In this document: in pieces, positions 1 to 9,900 of the stretch
How positions within the stretch are numbered: the first letter of the stretch is position 1
How the letters are laid out: each line of letters begins with the position of its first letter
Assembly: GCA_964519615.1 (NCBI GenBank)
Contig: CAZFIM010000065.1
Coordinates: forward strand, 1-12,493
Length of the DNA: 12,493 nt
From: CAZFIM01 sp964519615
GTDB lineage: Bacteria > Chloroflexota > Dehalococcoidia > GIF9 > UBA5629
Reading direction: 5' to 3'
Position numbers and translations under genes: made by a program
The notes under the pieces: generated by a model
What the model was told of the DNA's origin: nothing
The model's input: only the letters and a program-made list of their open reading frames with translations
Database searches by the model: none

Positions 1-815
1 TCGACGGCGATCTGTGAGTGTTTGACCGCCAGTGGATATTCATTGCGGACGTAAATATATCCTTTCGTTGCGCCGACAGCTCTCGCACCGATTAGCATCC
101 CTTCCAGAACCAGATGGGGATTGCCCTCGAGCACGCAGCGGTCCATATAGGCTCCGGGGTCGCCCTCGTCGGCATTACAGATAACATACTTCTCATCCCC
201 CTTTGCCTCCCAGCACTCATGCCATTTTTTGCCTGTCGGGAAGCCGCCTCCGCCGCGTCCGCGCAGCCCGGACGCATTAATTTCGCTGATAATCCTTTCC
301 GGTTTCATGCCGTTTACAACTTTGGCGAGCGCAGTATAACCGCCGCTTACAATATAGTCTTCGATAGCACAAGGGTCCACGGCACGGCTTTTAGATAGTA
401 TTTGCCTGTCCTGCATCCTGTAAAAAGGTATCTCGGATTCAGTGCGGGCTTTTTGCCCCGTCACGGGATCGGTATACAGCAAACGATCTATGGTTTTTCC
501 GTGAATAATGGTCTGATGGACGATTTCAAATGCATCGTCGGCAGAAACATGGCAATAAAAGATGTTTCCCGGCTCGATTACCATGACCGGTCCCTGTTCG
601 CAGAAGCCGTGGCATCCGGTGACGCAGATACGTACTGTTTGTTCAAGTCCATGCCTGCTTAGCTCTTCCTGCAGGGCATCGATAACGGTACGGGAATTGG
701 ATGCCTGGCAACCGGTACCCCCGCAGACCATTACCGTTGTTGATATATTTTTTCTTTGTATGAGGATTTGCTCGCGAAGGTGCTCCAGTTCGCGAAGGCT
801 ATTCAACCTCGGCAT
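1..815 (-). CDS. NuoF-like NAD(P)H/FMN diaphorase subunit, partial (C-terminus outside window)
   Basis: About 271 N-terminal residues are visible and the frame stays open to the left edge. It has an N-terminal thioredoxin-like [2Fe-2S] domain with likely ligands C31, C36, C68 and C72 (CxxxxC ... TGCxGxC). The NuoF core follows, with the glycine-rich NADH-binding loop GLRGRGGGGFPTGKKW (about 183-198) and the FMN-site motif CNADEGDPGAYMDR (about 213-226). The extra N-terminal Fe-S domain is typical of HydB/HndC/HymB-type subunits of NAD(P)-linked or electron-bifurcating [FeFe] hydrogenases and of NAD-linked formate dehydrogenases, rather than of complex I NuoF. The partner catalytic subunit would lie to the left and is not visible. 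The ATG at 815 follows GGAGGAG by 7 nt. It overlaps the end of the nuoE-like gene by 17 nt, so the two are probably translationally coupled. The protein is cytoplasmic and passes electrons between NAD(P)H and Fe-S carriers. Confidence 0.93.
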   Translation of the reverse strand, partial: MPRLNSLRELEHLREQILIQRKNISTTVMVCGGTGCQASNSRTVIDALQEELSRHGLEQTVRICVTGCHGFCEQGPVMVIEPGNIFYCHVSADDAFEIVHQTIIHGKTIDRLLYTDPVTGQKARTESEIPFYRMQDRQILSKSRAVDPCAIEDYIVSGGYTALAKVVNGMKPERIISEINASGLRGRGGGGFPTGKKWHECWEAKGDEKYVICNADEGDPGAYMDRCVLEGNPHLVLEGMLIGARAVGATKGYIYVRNEYPLAVKHSQIAV

Positions 816-1290
816 ATTGCTGCTCCTCCACCTTTTTTTCGCCAAGCTGTTCAATCAGTTTACGCAATTTACCGGGAGTCATATGATGGTGATATGCCCC
901 GTTTTCCGTCACAATTGGCCCCAGAGCACAGGCGCCCAGACAATTGACGTGTTCGACAGAGAACTGCCCGTCCGCCGTGACCTCTCCCGTTTCAACTCCA
1001 AGCTGGCCCTTGGCCTGATCATGCAGCAGCTTTGCTCCGCGTACGTGGCAGGCTGTGCCCATACAGATGGTGATAACGTTTTTACCGGATGGTTTCAGAC
1101 GGAATGCTTTATAGAAAGAAGCTACCCTGTAGACTTCTATAAGCGGTACGCCGAGTTCGCGCGAGACAACTTTCATGGATTCCTTTGAGATGTAGCCGAA
1201 GTGCTTTTGTATATCCTGGAGAACCTCTATAAGCTGATTTGGTTGACTGCGTCTTCCTTCCAGAAATTGATCGAAAATTTCGGGTAGCAT
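799..1290 (-). CDS. NuoE-like [2Fe-2S] subunit of diaphorase
   Basis: This 163-residue protein has the usual NuoE length. A helical N-terminus is followed by a thioredoxin-like [2Fe-2S] domain with ligands C76, C81 (CMGTAC), C117 and C121 (CLGAC). The short stretch around GVPLIEVYRVASFYKAF is characteristic of the NuoE/HydC/HndA family. It forms the electron-transfer pair with the NuoF-like product encoded next to it. The ATG at 1290 is preferred because GGAGGAG lies 5-6 nt upstream. An in-frame TTG at 1317 would add nine residues (MPFIPRRRN) and would use the ribosome binding site itself as codons. It is the first gene of the operon as seen here and is transcribed away from the LuxR-type regulator. 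Whether the enzyme is a hydrogenase or a formate dehydrogenase cannot be decided from this window. Confidence 0.93.
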   Translation of the reverse strand: MLPEIFDQFLEGRRSQPNQLIEVLQDIQKHFGYISKESMKVVSRELGVPLIEVYRVASFYKAFRLKPSGKNVITICMGTACHVRGAKLLHDQAKGQLGVETGEVTADGQFSVEHVNCLGACALGPIVTENGAYHHHMTPGKLRKLIEQLGEKKVEEQQYAEVE

Positions 1291-1373
1291 ATTTCTCCTC
1301 CTCGGGATGAAAGGCAACTTGATTATCGTTTACAATAACTGATACTATCTCTGATGTAAATACGGAAAAAATA

Positions 1374-1400
1374 CCTATATAATGCCTATATTATATAGGC
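1374..1400. promoter_or_regulatory. Divergent control region with overlapping palindromes and TATAAT on both strands
   Basis: CCTATATAAT at 1374-1383 and its perfect complement ATTATATAGG at 1390-1399 form a 10-6-10 inverted repeat. Inside it, GCCTATATTATATAGGC (1384-1400) is a second, almost perfect palindrome. CCTATATWAT also recurs as a direct repeat at 11-bp spacing, one helical turn. TATAAT occurs on the plus strand at 1378-1383, serving the LuxR-type gene, and on the minus strand at 1395-1390, serving nuoEF. I see no good -35 hexamer at the right spacing on either strand, which would fit activator dependence. AAGGA at 1404-1408 is the ribosome binding site for the plus-strand gene. The promoter role is inference. 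Confidence 0.55.
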
Positions 1401-1414
1401 AGTAAGGAATCGTT

Positions 1415-2428
1415 ATGGAAAATGATGGAGAAGTGAAAGAAGTAGCATCACCGTCAACGCCGTACGGTCGGGACATGAATTTTCCTGCAAAAGAACTGGC
1501 TTTACTATGGCCGCTTTCTTTTCCAACAGATATTGGAGCGGAAAAAGTAGAGCATGCTTTGCGCGAGCGCGTAAAGGAGTTAAATTGCTTGTACGGTCTT
1601 TCTCAGCTGGCTGAACGCAATTTATATTCGCTTGAAAATCTGCTGAAGGAATTGGTTAATTTCCTGCCGTATTCATGGCAATACCCGGATATAACATGTG
1701 CGCGTATCATCTATAAAGGGGAAACCTATGCCAGTGATAACTTCAGAATAACCGGCTGGAGGCAGTCAGCGCGCATATACATGTATCATGAGTCGGTGGG
1801 CGAATGCACTATCTTCTATCTGGATGAATGTCCCCCTGCGGATGAAGGTCCTTTCCTGAAAGAAGAACGCACTCTACTGGATGCCGTAGCAGAACAGATA
1901 GGCACAATAGCCACACGGATAGCATCAGACCTGGAATTGCAGGAGACCAACAGGCAGCTGATGCTGGAACGCAAAGCTTTACAGGAATCAAATACCGCTT
2001 TGAAAATTGTCCTGGCCAGGATCGAGCAGGAGAAACAGGAGATTTACCGTGATATTAAAGTGAATGTAGAGAAGATACTGATGCCTGTTCTTAACGCGTT
2101 GTCTCTGCAGCTTTCGGATACGCATAGAAAGTATATAGACATAATAAATACCAGCCTCAATGAAATCACCTCCCCATTCGTGAATCAGTTGTCCAGCAGT
2201 TACTCGGTGCTGACCCCGACCGAGATTGCCATATGTGATATGATTCGTAATGGCATGCGTAGCAAAGAAATCGCTGAAATACGCGGTATATCCGAGGTTA
2301 CAGTCAATCGGCACAGGGAGAAAATCAGGCGAAAACTTCATTTGACCAACCAGGATATTAACCTTGCCACCTATCTGGAATCGAGCATGTGGAGGGATAG
2401 CGGCCCTGGGCTGTCGGAATACCGGTAG
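1415..2428 (+). CDS. GAF-like sensor domain / LuxR-type HTH transcriptional regulator
   Basis: This 337-residue cytoplasmic protein has no membrane segment or signal peptide. Residues 1-60 are a low-homology lead. Residues 65-172 form a GAF-like domain (ERNLYSLENLLKELVNF ... LPYSWQYPDITCARI ... GPFLKEERTLLDAVAEQIG) of a type that commonly precedes output modules in anaerobic bacteria. Residues 175-215 are a glutamate/glutamine-rich probable coiled coil. Residues 266-320 form a LuxR/GerE helix-turn-helix (LTPTEIAICDMI, then SKEIAEIRGISEVTVNRHR). There is no receiver domain or kinase domain, so it probably senses a ligand or redox state directly through the GAF-like domain. The ATG has AAGGA 6 nt upstream. 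It is divergent from nuoEF across a palindromic control region, so control of nuoEF, of itself, or of both is a reasonable inference. Only about 60 bp separate it from the convergent channel gene, and I see no convincing intrinsic terminator there. Confidence 0.88.
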   Translation: MENDGEVKEVASPSTPYGRDMNFPAKELALLWPLSFPTDIGAEKVEHALRERVKELNCLYGLSQLAERNLYSLENLLKELVNFLPYSWQYPDITCARIIYKGETYASDNFRITGWRQSARIYMYHESVGECTIFYLDECPPADEGPFLKEERTLLDAVAEQIGTIATRIASDLELQETNRQLMLERKALQESNTALKIVLARIEQEKQEIYRDIKVNVEKILMPVLNALSLQLSDTHRKYIDIINTSLNEITSPFVNQLSSSYSVLTPTEIAICDMIRNGMRSKEIAEIRGISEVTVNRHREKIRRKLHLTNQDINLATYLESSMWRDSGPGLSEYR

Positions 2429-2487
2429 AGTAATTGTCATGGTTTTTTTATCCGGTCAGCCGGCGGGATTGTATATCAGATTTACGC

Positions 2488-3540
2488 TTAACACTCAGGT
2501 TTCACAAATGATTCCGTTTCACCGGTGAGCCGTTTGAAATGTGTGATTTGCTCTGTATCGGCCAGAACAACGATTGTTGTTCCTGCTTCCAGTACCGTAT
2601 CGTCAGAGGGGTTATAATTGAAAGCGGTCAGAAAAGGCTTGCGTATGGCCAGTACCAGAGCTCCCGATTTGTGCCTTATCTCTGCATCAGCCAGTGTCTT
2701 GTTCTCGATCGATGCCCCTTTTTGCACCGTGCTTTCATCGATGCGGAAATCGCTTTTCGTATCACGCATCATAATATCAAGAAAAGAGACAACAGCAGGC
2801 CTGAGAGCTTCACTGACCATTCTCAGTCCGCCGATATAATCCGGGTTGATGACGCTGTGCGCTCCGGCACGCAACAGACGCGGTGCTGCCGAGGGTTCAG
2901 TCACGCGGCTGATTATCCTGATGCTGGGATTGAGCTCCCGTGCCGCGAATAAAATATAGAGATTGGTTTCATCAACGGGGGTGGCGATGATGATCCCGCG
3001 AGCCTCTTTAATTCCTGCAGCGATGAGATTTTCGTCAAGAGTAGGGTCCGCCTCAAGATGAAAGAAACTGCCGAGCGCGCATGCATCGGTCAATAGAGAT
3101 TTGTCCTTCTCCAGTACCACAAAATTGATTTGCTTTTTTAACATTTCAGCTATTGCCTGTTGAGCTATCCTATTTGCCCCGCAAACAATGAAATGGTTTT
3201 TAAGTTTAGCTATCTGTTTGAGCATGGCACGCCTCCTGTACATTGCGCTGAAACGCCCCTCTATAATAGAGGATGTGAGCTGGCTGACAAGATAAAGCAT
3301 AGCACCCAGGCCGATAAACAAGAGGCACAAAGTAATAAACCTGCCCGGCATCCCCATATTCGGCAGAACTTCGGCTACCGGCCGTGGGGACAGGTGCAAT
3401 ATCGTCATATAGAAACAATCGAGAAATGAGTAGTGTTGACCGTTCACCAATCCGAGGAAAAAGTAGATGACAGTCCAAAGCACTATAAGGCATAAAACAA
3501 ATATGCCGATTGGTAGCAGCCGCTTTGTAAGATTTCCCAT
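2488..3540 (-). CDS. Two-TM channel / TrkA-N (RCK) protein with atypical pore
   Basis: This 350-residue protein has the layout of prokaryotic ligand-gated K+ channels. TM1 is about 9-31, a pore-helix region is about 36-58, TM2 is about 66-90, a TrkA-N/RCK Rossmann domain is about 115-230, and a TrkA-C-like domain is about 260-345. The landmarks SFLDCFYMTI, RFITLCLLFIGLG and RAGAHSVINPDYIGGLRM are characteristic of the family. The filter is unusual: where the family has TVGYG followed by D or E, this protein reads SPRPVAE at 51-57, with no gap. The Rossmann glycine motif is also reduced, to G121-A-N-R-I-A126 instead of GxGxxG, although the acidic end of the second strand (VVLEKD) is kept. It may conduct poorly, have a different selectivity, or act as a sensor. 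No strong ribosome binding site precedes the ATG at 3540. It is convergent with the LuxR-type gene and downstream of the giant surface protein on the same strand. Confidence 0.85.
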   Translation of the reverse strand: MGNLTKRLLPIGIFVLCLIVLWTVIYFFLGLVNGQHYSFLDCFYMTILHLSPRPVAEVLPNMGMPGRFITLCLLFIGLGAMLYLVSQLTSSIIEGRFSAMYRRRAMLKQIAKLKNHFIVCGANRIAQQAIAEMLKKQINFVVLEKDKSLLTDACALGSFFHLEADPTLDENLIAAGIKEARGIIIATPVDETNLYILFAARELNPSIRIISRVTEPSAAPRLLRAGAHSVINPDYIGGLRMVSEALRPAVVSFLDIMMRDTKSDFRIDESTVQKGASIENKTLADAEIRHKSGALVLAIRKPFLTAFNYNPSDDTVLEAGTTIVVLADTEQITHFKRLTGETESFVKPEC

Positions 3541-3969
3541 ATCAGCTAATGAATAACACTACAATTTAGTATCCTCTGGTATTGCGGCATATTAAATCCG
3601 GACTCCATCAATTTGCTCCTGCAATGCAAACAAAATAAGTCCGCAGATAGTGAAAAACTCAAAGGATTATAGCCAGAGAGGGCGACCATGTCAATGTTCA
3701 CGCTTATTGAAAAGCAGGCTGATGCCGTATCATTTACACGTATATTTTTGTTTATCACGATGGTATCAATACAATATATCTTATTGCGCCATATAACTAC
3801 AACTTCATTTTTCGCAAATAGCCTGTATAGCAGTAATTGCAGATGATGGAAAGAAGCAGGTGCAGTCGCTGATAGTGAAGAGCCTTTGATCTGTAAATAT
3901 ATTGTATTCAGAACAAGTCCAAATATCGGAATTATTCATCTATCTGATAATTGTGCGGCTGGGGCTGTA
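3541..3969. other. Intergenic region without a recognisable gene
   Basis: This 429-bp AT-rich stretch lies between the end of the giant surface protein gene and the start of the channel gene, both on the minus strand. A 70-codon minus-strand open frame at 3546-3758 has no recognisable motif, no good ribosome binding site and a composition that does not look like protein, so I do not call it. I see no clear intrinsic terminator after the giant gene and no convincing promoter for the channel gene. The only structure found is a long-spaced 12-bp inverted repeat, listed separately. Confidence 0.6.
3768..3908. repeat. 12-bp inverted repeat flanking a 117-bp segment
   Basis: AATACAATATAT at 3768-3779 is perfectly complementary to ATATATTGTATT at 3897-3908. 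The enclosed 117 bp has no open frame of note. The arrangement resembles the ends of a small non-coding mobile element or a long-range RNA stem, but no target-site duplication is visible at the edges. AT-rich inverted repeats of this length can occur by chance. Confidence 0.3.
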
Positions 3970-6900
3970 TCAGGAATTACGTATCTGTGGCAATAGCTTT
4001 ATAATAAGTCCTATCAGGCCGATGCCGATAAGTATCACAGCAATAAGCAGGACAAGCAGGATTGTGGTACGGGTAGTACCGGATTTTTTCTGGCTGTCCG
4101 TTACTGTAAAGCGTGTTTGTTGCCCGTTGATTTCGATATTATAAGAACCGGGAGTATCCTTAAATACCGTGAATTGTACAGGCACCGCGGTATTGCCGTT
4201 TACGGCGACTGTCTTAGTCTGTTCTACCTCGCCGTTGATTATGAGGGTTGTTGTAAAAGCGCCTGCGATATCGCCCTTATTGACTACATTAGCATAGATG
4301 GTAACCTTTTGACCGGCGGCTACTTTTTTATTGAGCAGGTTGATGTTCTTGACGCCTATTTGCGCAGGCTTTCTCACATAAGGCGATACCGAATCGTCCA
4401 GCAGGGAATTGCCGGATTGGTTTGTTGTTGTTGCTGTAGTTGTATTCTGCTGTGCGGATAGTTCTCCTGTCGGTCCGCCCGGATCGGTGATCGTGCCGTT
4501 GCCAACTCCATCAGCATCTCCAAGACCGCCGTCTGTGATGGTGAGGGTAAGAGTATTGTCACCATCGTCGTCTCCGACCAGCGAGGTCACATCGACCCAC
4601 TGTCCGCCCAGACATTTCCAGTAATGTGTTCCCTGCTCTATTGCTGCGGGCAATGTGATAGTAATGGTAACAGTAGAGCCTGCCGGAATGTTCGTAATAT
4701 TGAATGAGAAAAAGCCGTGCGGGAAAGCATAGCCTGAAGGCGGAGCTACGCATGGCGTTTGTGCCAGTGCTGTCAGGCTGGTAATCGTTCCGGTGTTGGG
4801 ACCAAAGGAGGCAGTGCCAGTTCCGGTTGCGCAATTGACATCATTGTCGTTATTAACAGCATTAACGTCTGAAGCATTGAATCCGTTATAGGCAGCATCA
4901 GCAGATGTAGCGGCTGCTGTGATAATTTGATAAGCAATAGCGCCGTCAACAACGGCATCATTAGCTCCGGTAACTGTGACCGTTTGCGGCATGTTCCAGT
5001 CAGTTGCGGTGAAAGTCAGACTTGCCGGGGTAACTGTACCTTCTGTAGTATCGCTGCTGGACAGCCCCAGCGTTACATTTGCCGCTGGCTGGGTATTGAG
5101 TACTACCGTAAAGGTATCTGTCCCGCCGCCTTCTGAGATTATCAGCCCGCCGGTGGGATTTACCGTTATTCCGGGCGTTTCATTATCATTATTGGTAACG
5201 GTAACATCCGCTGGATCGCTGCCGTTGTAGCTAGCATCGGTGGAGACAGCAGCGGATGAAGTGATTATAAAACCTATGTTGCCGTCGGCGATCAGGTCAT
5301 CTACCCCTGTCACCGTGACCGTTTGCTCTATATTCCAGTTTGTAGTGGTGAAGAGAAGATTGTCGGGAGATACCGTGCCCTCAGCGGTATTGCTGCTTGA
5401 AAGCCCAAAACTAACATTAGCCTCGGGCTGAGTATTGAGTACGACGGTGAATGTCGCTGTACCGCCGGCTTCTGTGGTCACAAGCCCACTGGTTGGGGTT
5501 ATGGTAATACCGGCAGTTTCATTATCGTTGTTTATAGCGCCTATATCGGGCGGATCGACAGCTGAGTAGTTGGCATCGCTGGAAGTAACATTGCCGGCAA
5601 CAATGGTGTAGGCGACGTTTCCATCGGCGATGAGATCATCTACCCCTGTAGCCGTTACCTGCTGCGGTGTATCCCAGTTTACCGGGGTGAAAGTGAGACT
5701 GGCAGGTGATACCGTTCCCTCTGAAGTATCGCTGCTGGAAAACTCAATGGTGACATCGTTGGAAGGCCGGGTATTAAGCACAACCGTGAAATCCGCTGTT
5801 CCGAGCGCTTCAGATGTTACCAGTCCGCTTGAGGGAGTAAACGTGAAACCGGCTGCGTCGTTATCCTCATTGGTTGCGGTAACATTATCGGAACTGATGC
5901 CGTTATAGTCCGCATCACCTGACGTTACCGGTCCTAATACGATCGTATATGCGATATCACCGTCCATAACGGGTGGGGTATCATCGACCCCTGTAACAGT
6001 GATGATACGGCCGATATCCCAGTTGGCATCTGTAAAGGTGAGGTTGTCCATTGAGATAGTGCCCTCGCCAGTATTGCTGCTTGAGAGAGAGATAAAGACA
6101 TCAGCAGTCGGCTGTGTATTGAGCACGACGGTAAAGTTATCGCTTACTCCTGATTCCGAGGTAGTGATTACCGTCGGGCTTACCGTGATGCCGGGTGTAT
6201 CGTTATCGTTATTGGTGGCGCCTACATTGGCTGGATTGCGGCCGGCATAATTTGGGTCATCTGAGACGGCAACGCCTGTTACGACTGAATAAGTAATATT
6301 GCCGTCGGCAACGGCATCGTCGACACCGGTTACGGTCACTGTTTGTTTTACCTTCCAGTCAGCGGGAGTAAAAATGAGTTCCACAGGCGAAACTGTGCCC
6401 TCGTTTATATTGTTGCTGCTAATGGGGAGTGTGACGTTATGGGTCGGCTGGCTTCTCAGCCATATTTTGACGGTATCGGTGCCGCCAGATTCGGTTGTGA
6501 CCAATCCGTTAAGCTTGTTGAAATAAAATCCGGATGAATCATCATCAGTATTAGTTACGCTCACATCCGCAGGATCAAGTCCGTGATAAGTGCTGTCACC
6601 TGAGACGGCTGATGAAGTCACGATATCATAGGGAACATCGCCGTCATCGATAAAATCATTCACTCCGGTGATGGTTACAGTCTGAGGCTCACTCCAGTCT
6701 GTGGATGTAAATATCAGGCTTGACGGCGAAACGGTGCCTTCGCCAGTAGTGCTGCTGCTCAGGCCGATAGTAACATTATCTGATAACGGCTGGCTGGTAA
6801 GATTGACAGTGAATATGTCTGTTCCTCCGGCCTCTGTGGTGGTTAGGCCGCTGGTCGGAGTTACCGTAAAACCGGCGGTATCATCATCGCTGTTTGTGGC

Positions 6901-9900
6901 GCTTACGTCGGGCGGATTGAGCCCGTTATATTTTGTGTCTGTAGAAGCAGCCGGAGCGGTAACGATACTGTAGGCTATGTCGCCGTCATCGATAAAATCA
7001 TTCACTCCGGTGACTGTAACGGTCTGATTTGTATCCCAGTTCGATGTGGTAAAGGTCAGACTGTCCGGCGAAACGGAGCCTTCTCCAGTATTGCTGCTGC
7101 TTAAGCCTATGGTGACAGAAGCAGTGGGCTGCGAATTCAATTTGACTGTAAACGTATCAACTCCACCGGCTTCCGTTGTGGTCATTCCGCTGGTGGGATC
7201 GATAGTGAAACCGACGGTATCGTTATCGTTATTGGTAACGGCAACGTCAGGAGCGTTGCGCCCGCTGTAGTTGGGATCGGTAGAGGTAGCAGCGGCGGTG
7301 ACGATGTTATACGCGATGTTTCCATCATCGACAAAGTCATTTACCCCTGTAATAGTGATAGTTCTGGTTGTATCCCAGTTTGTTGTGGTAAAGGTTACGC
7401 TCGCAGGCGATACGGTTCCCTCGGTAATATCGCTGCTGGAGAGGCTGATGGTGACATTTGCAGTTGGTTGAGAGTTCAGCACGATAGTAAAGTTTGCTGT
7501 ACCTCCTGCCTCGGTTGTAATCAGACCACCGGTGGGGTTAACGTTGATGCCCGGCGCGGGTACACCGGTACCGTTCAAATTTACAAATAGCGCTCCTTCG
7601 TCACCATCCGTATTCGGGATATAGACTGCGGCAGTCTTAGCGCCGATAGCTGTAGGAGTGAACCTGACTTTGAAAGTACGCGAACTGGAAGGCGCTATGT
7701 TCTGGCCGGAACAATTGTCATCGATAATAGAGAACTGGTTGGCATGGGTGCCCTGCAATGCCAGTGTATCAATATAGAGTACCCCTGTACCCGTATTTGA
7801 TATGGTGAATGTTTGAGTGCTGGATGAGCCTACGGGGATAGAGCCGTAGTCCTTGGATGTTGGGCTAACGCCGATCTCGGGATAGACACCCGCGATAGCC
7901 GTTATAAATCCATCGTATCCTGTGCTTTTTAATGTCTGGTAGCCGCTGGTGGTATTGAAATTAGTGCTTTTTATTCTGCCAACTACGCAGACGCGGTTAC
8001 TGCCCGCGGCTATACCATATCCTGTGTCTTCTGAGCTGCCTCCCAGGAAGCTGGACATGAGCAGACTGTTCGCACCCGAAAAATTGGGGTCGAACTCCGC
8101 GATAAAGGCATCCTGCGGATTACCGCCGTAATTTGCCTGGAAATTGTTCTTAAAGGGGAAGATGGAGAGGTAATCATCAGCGTAGCCCGTTACCCATATC
8201 TTTTGATATCCTATACCTTCTGATAGAGCGAGATCAAAGATCTCTGTATTGTTACCGGAGCCGAAGTAGGTGGAATACTTTAGGTCACTGTTGCCGCCTC
8301 CGGACATTGTAAGCACGCTCACAAAGCCTGAAGGATAAAATGATGTTCCGGGAGAGGGATCGGTGGTACTGTAGGCGTTGGCTGTGGTGGGGTAGTTGCT
8401 GCACCAGGTGGTCCCTCCTATGTAAACCGTTGAGTCGGTTGTACTGCCTGCGATTGCAAACGGATAATCGCTGCTGCTGCCGCCCAGATATGAGTGGTAA
8501 AGGATACCTCCGCTGGGGAAGCCGTTGAAGCGGACAACGAATACGTCAGAATTGCCGCCTCCGTATGCGGTCTGGTATGCCCCGGTCGTGCGATCAGGAA
8601 AATCTGTACCGGGAGTATAGCCCACAAGTACCGGACAACTGCTTCCGCTTAACGTGATGTCTTGGCCATAGTCGCTTCCGCTGCCTCCGAAATATGATCC
8701 CCACATATGCGTGCCGTTCGTCATATCCATCTTGCAGATATAGGCATCTCCGCTTCCCTGAGGGGTGCTCTGATAAGCACTGCTCACAGTTATATCTGAT
8801 GACCAGGTAGTTCCGGCAATAAGCACATAGTCAGCGCTGGACACGTAGATGGATTCACCATAATCGATATCTTGTCCGCCAATGTAGACAGAACAAAGAA
8901 GACCGGAGCCGGCTGCGTTCAGCCGCGTGACAAAAATGTCATAATTATAGTGATAGCTGCCGTAAAAGGTGGTATTGTATGTTGGAAAATCATCTGATTT
9001 GGTTCTGCCTGTTATATATGTTTCGCCGTCCAGAACAGCGATATCAATTCCCTCGTCATCGTCGCTCCCGCCCAGATAGGTACAGTAGATAAGGCTTGAA
9101 GCTCCCGAGGAAGCGGTATTGATTTTGGCCACAAAAGCATCGTTACCGCCGTTCTGGGTGATGTCATACGATCCTGTTTTTACGGGGAATGATGACGCTA
9201 TACTATCTGTATAGCCGGTGAAATAGGCATAGGTCCCGTCTACGGCAACGGAATAACAATAATCAGCGCCGGTACCGCCGAAATAGGATGAATAGCTGAT
9301 TGACGGGTCAATGATCAGTGTCTGAGCTGGATTATATCCAGCTATACGGAAACCGTAACTGTTTTCATCCGCCAGCAGGAATCCCCCCTCCACCTCTATC
9401 CTCCTGCCTTCGCTGCCCTGATAGATGACTGGTCTACTCTGGCGTATATCACCCACAGCAGTTGTCGCAACTAGCTCGCTTCCGTCCAGAGAAAGGTTTT
9501 CGATCCCATTGTAAGCAAGCATGATATCAGCAGGATTACCTCCAGGGTTAACGATAAAGTCGTAGCGCAGTCCCGCGCCATCATCGTAAAATCTGAGGTC
9601 GATGTTCGGATAAAGATCCCTATAGAGTACCTCTGTATAGAGAGGCACATCGGTATACCAATTTTGCGGATCGCTACCGGTAAGGAAATTTGCCTTGCCG
9701 GGTACTATGTTCCTGCCCTCAATAGAGGGATTCAGTTTAGTACCGATAAAGTCAATGCTGAATGCCAGTCTTTCTGCTTCTACAGGTTCATGCCGGGCAG
9801 GAATTGTATCATCGTTTTCTTGATAGCGTACCAGGTCGAAGATGATACCTTTATTGGTAAGATAGGCTGTTTGTCCAGTGGTTTTTACATAGTAGCTCAC

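Noticed and set aside
562..1188. 208-codon plus-strand open frame
   Set aside because: It is antisense to the clearly recognisable nuoE/nuoF genes, has no recognisable motif, and its codon pattern mirrors the minus-strand genes.
2440..2466. CCGG-TCAG-CCGG mini-hairpin next to a T run between convergent genes
   Set aside because: Only 4 bp of stem, and the T run lies on the wrong side for an intrinsic terminator on the plus strand and reads as A on the minus strand.
3360..3400. Compensated frameshift (sequencing error) creating PRPVAE in the channel pore
   Set aside because: A shifted reading gives TAGSR, which is only loosely filter-like. At least two indels would be needed, and a single shift hits a TAG stop, so I treat the sequence as real but worth a read check.
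4976..7471. Series of plus-strand open frames of 60-90 codons with similar translations (e.g. at 4976, 5630, 6701, 7046, 7271)
   Set aside because: They recur with the 339-bp period and are antisense shadows of the Calx-beta-like repeats. None has a consistent ribosome binding site and the minus-strand gene explains the periodicity.
4840..7554. Regular repetition suggestive of an array such as CRISPR
   Set aside because: Units are 336-342 bp, diverged, in-frame and protein coding; there are no short identical repeats with unique spacers.
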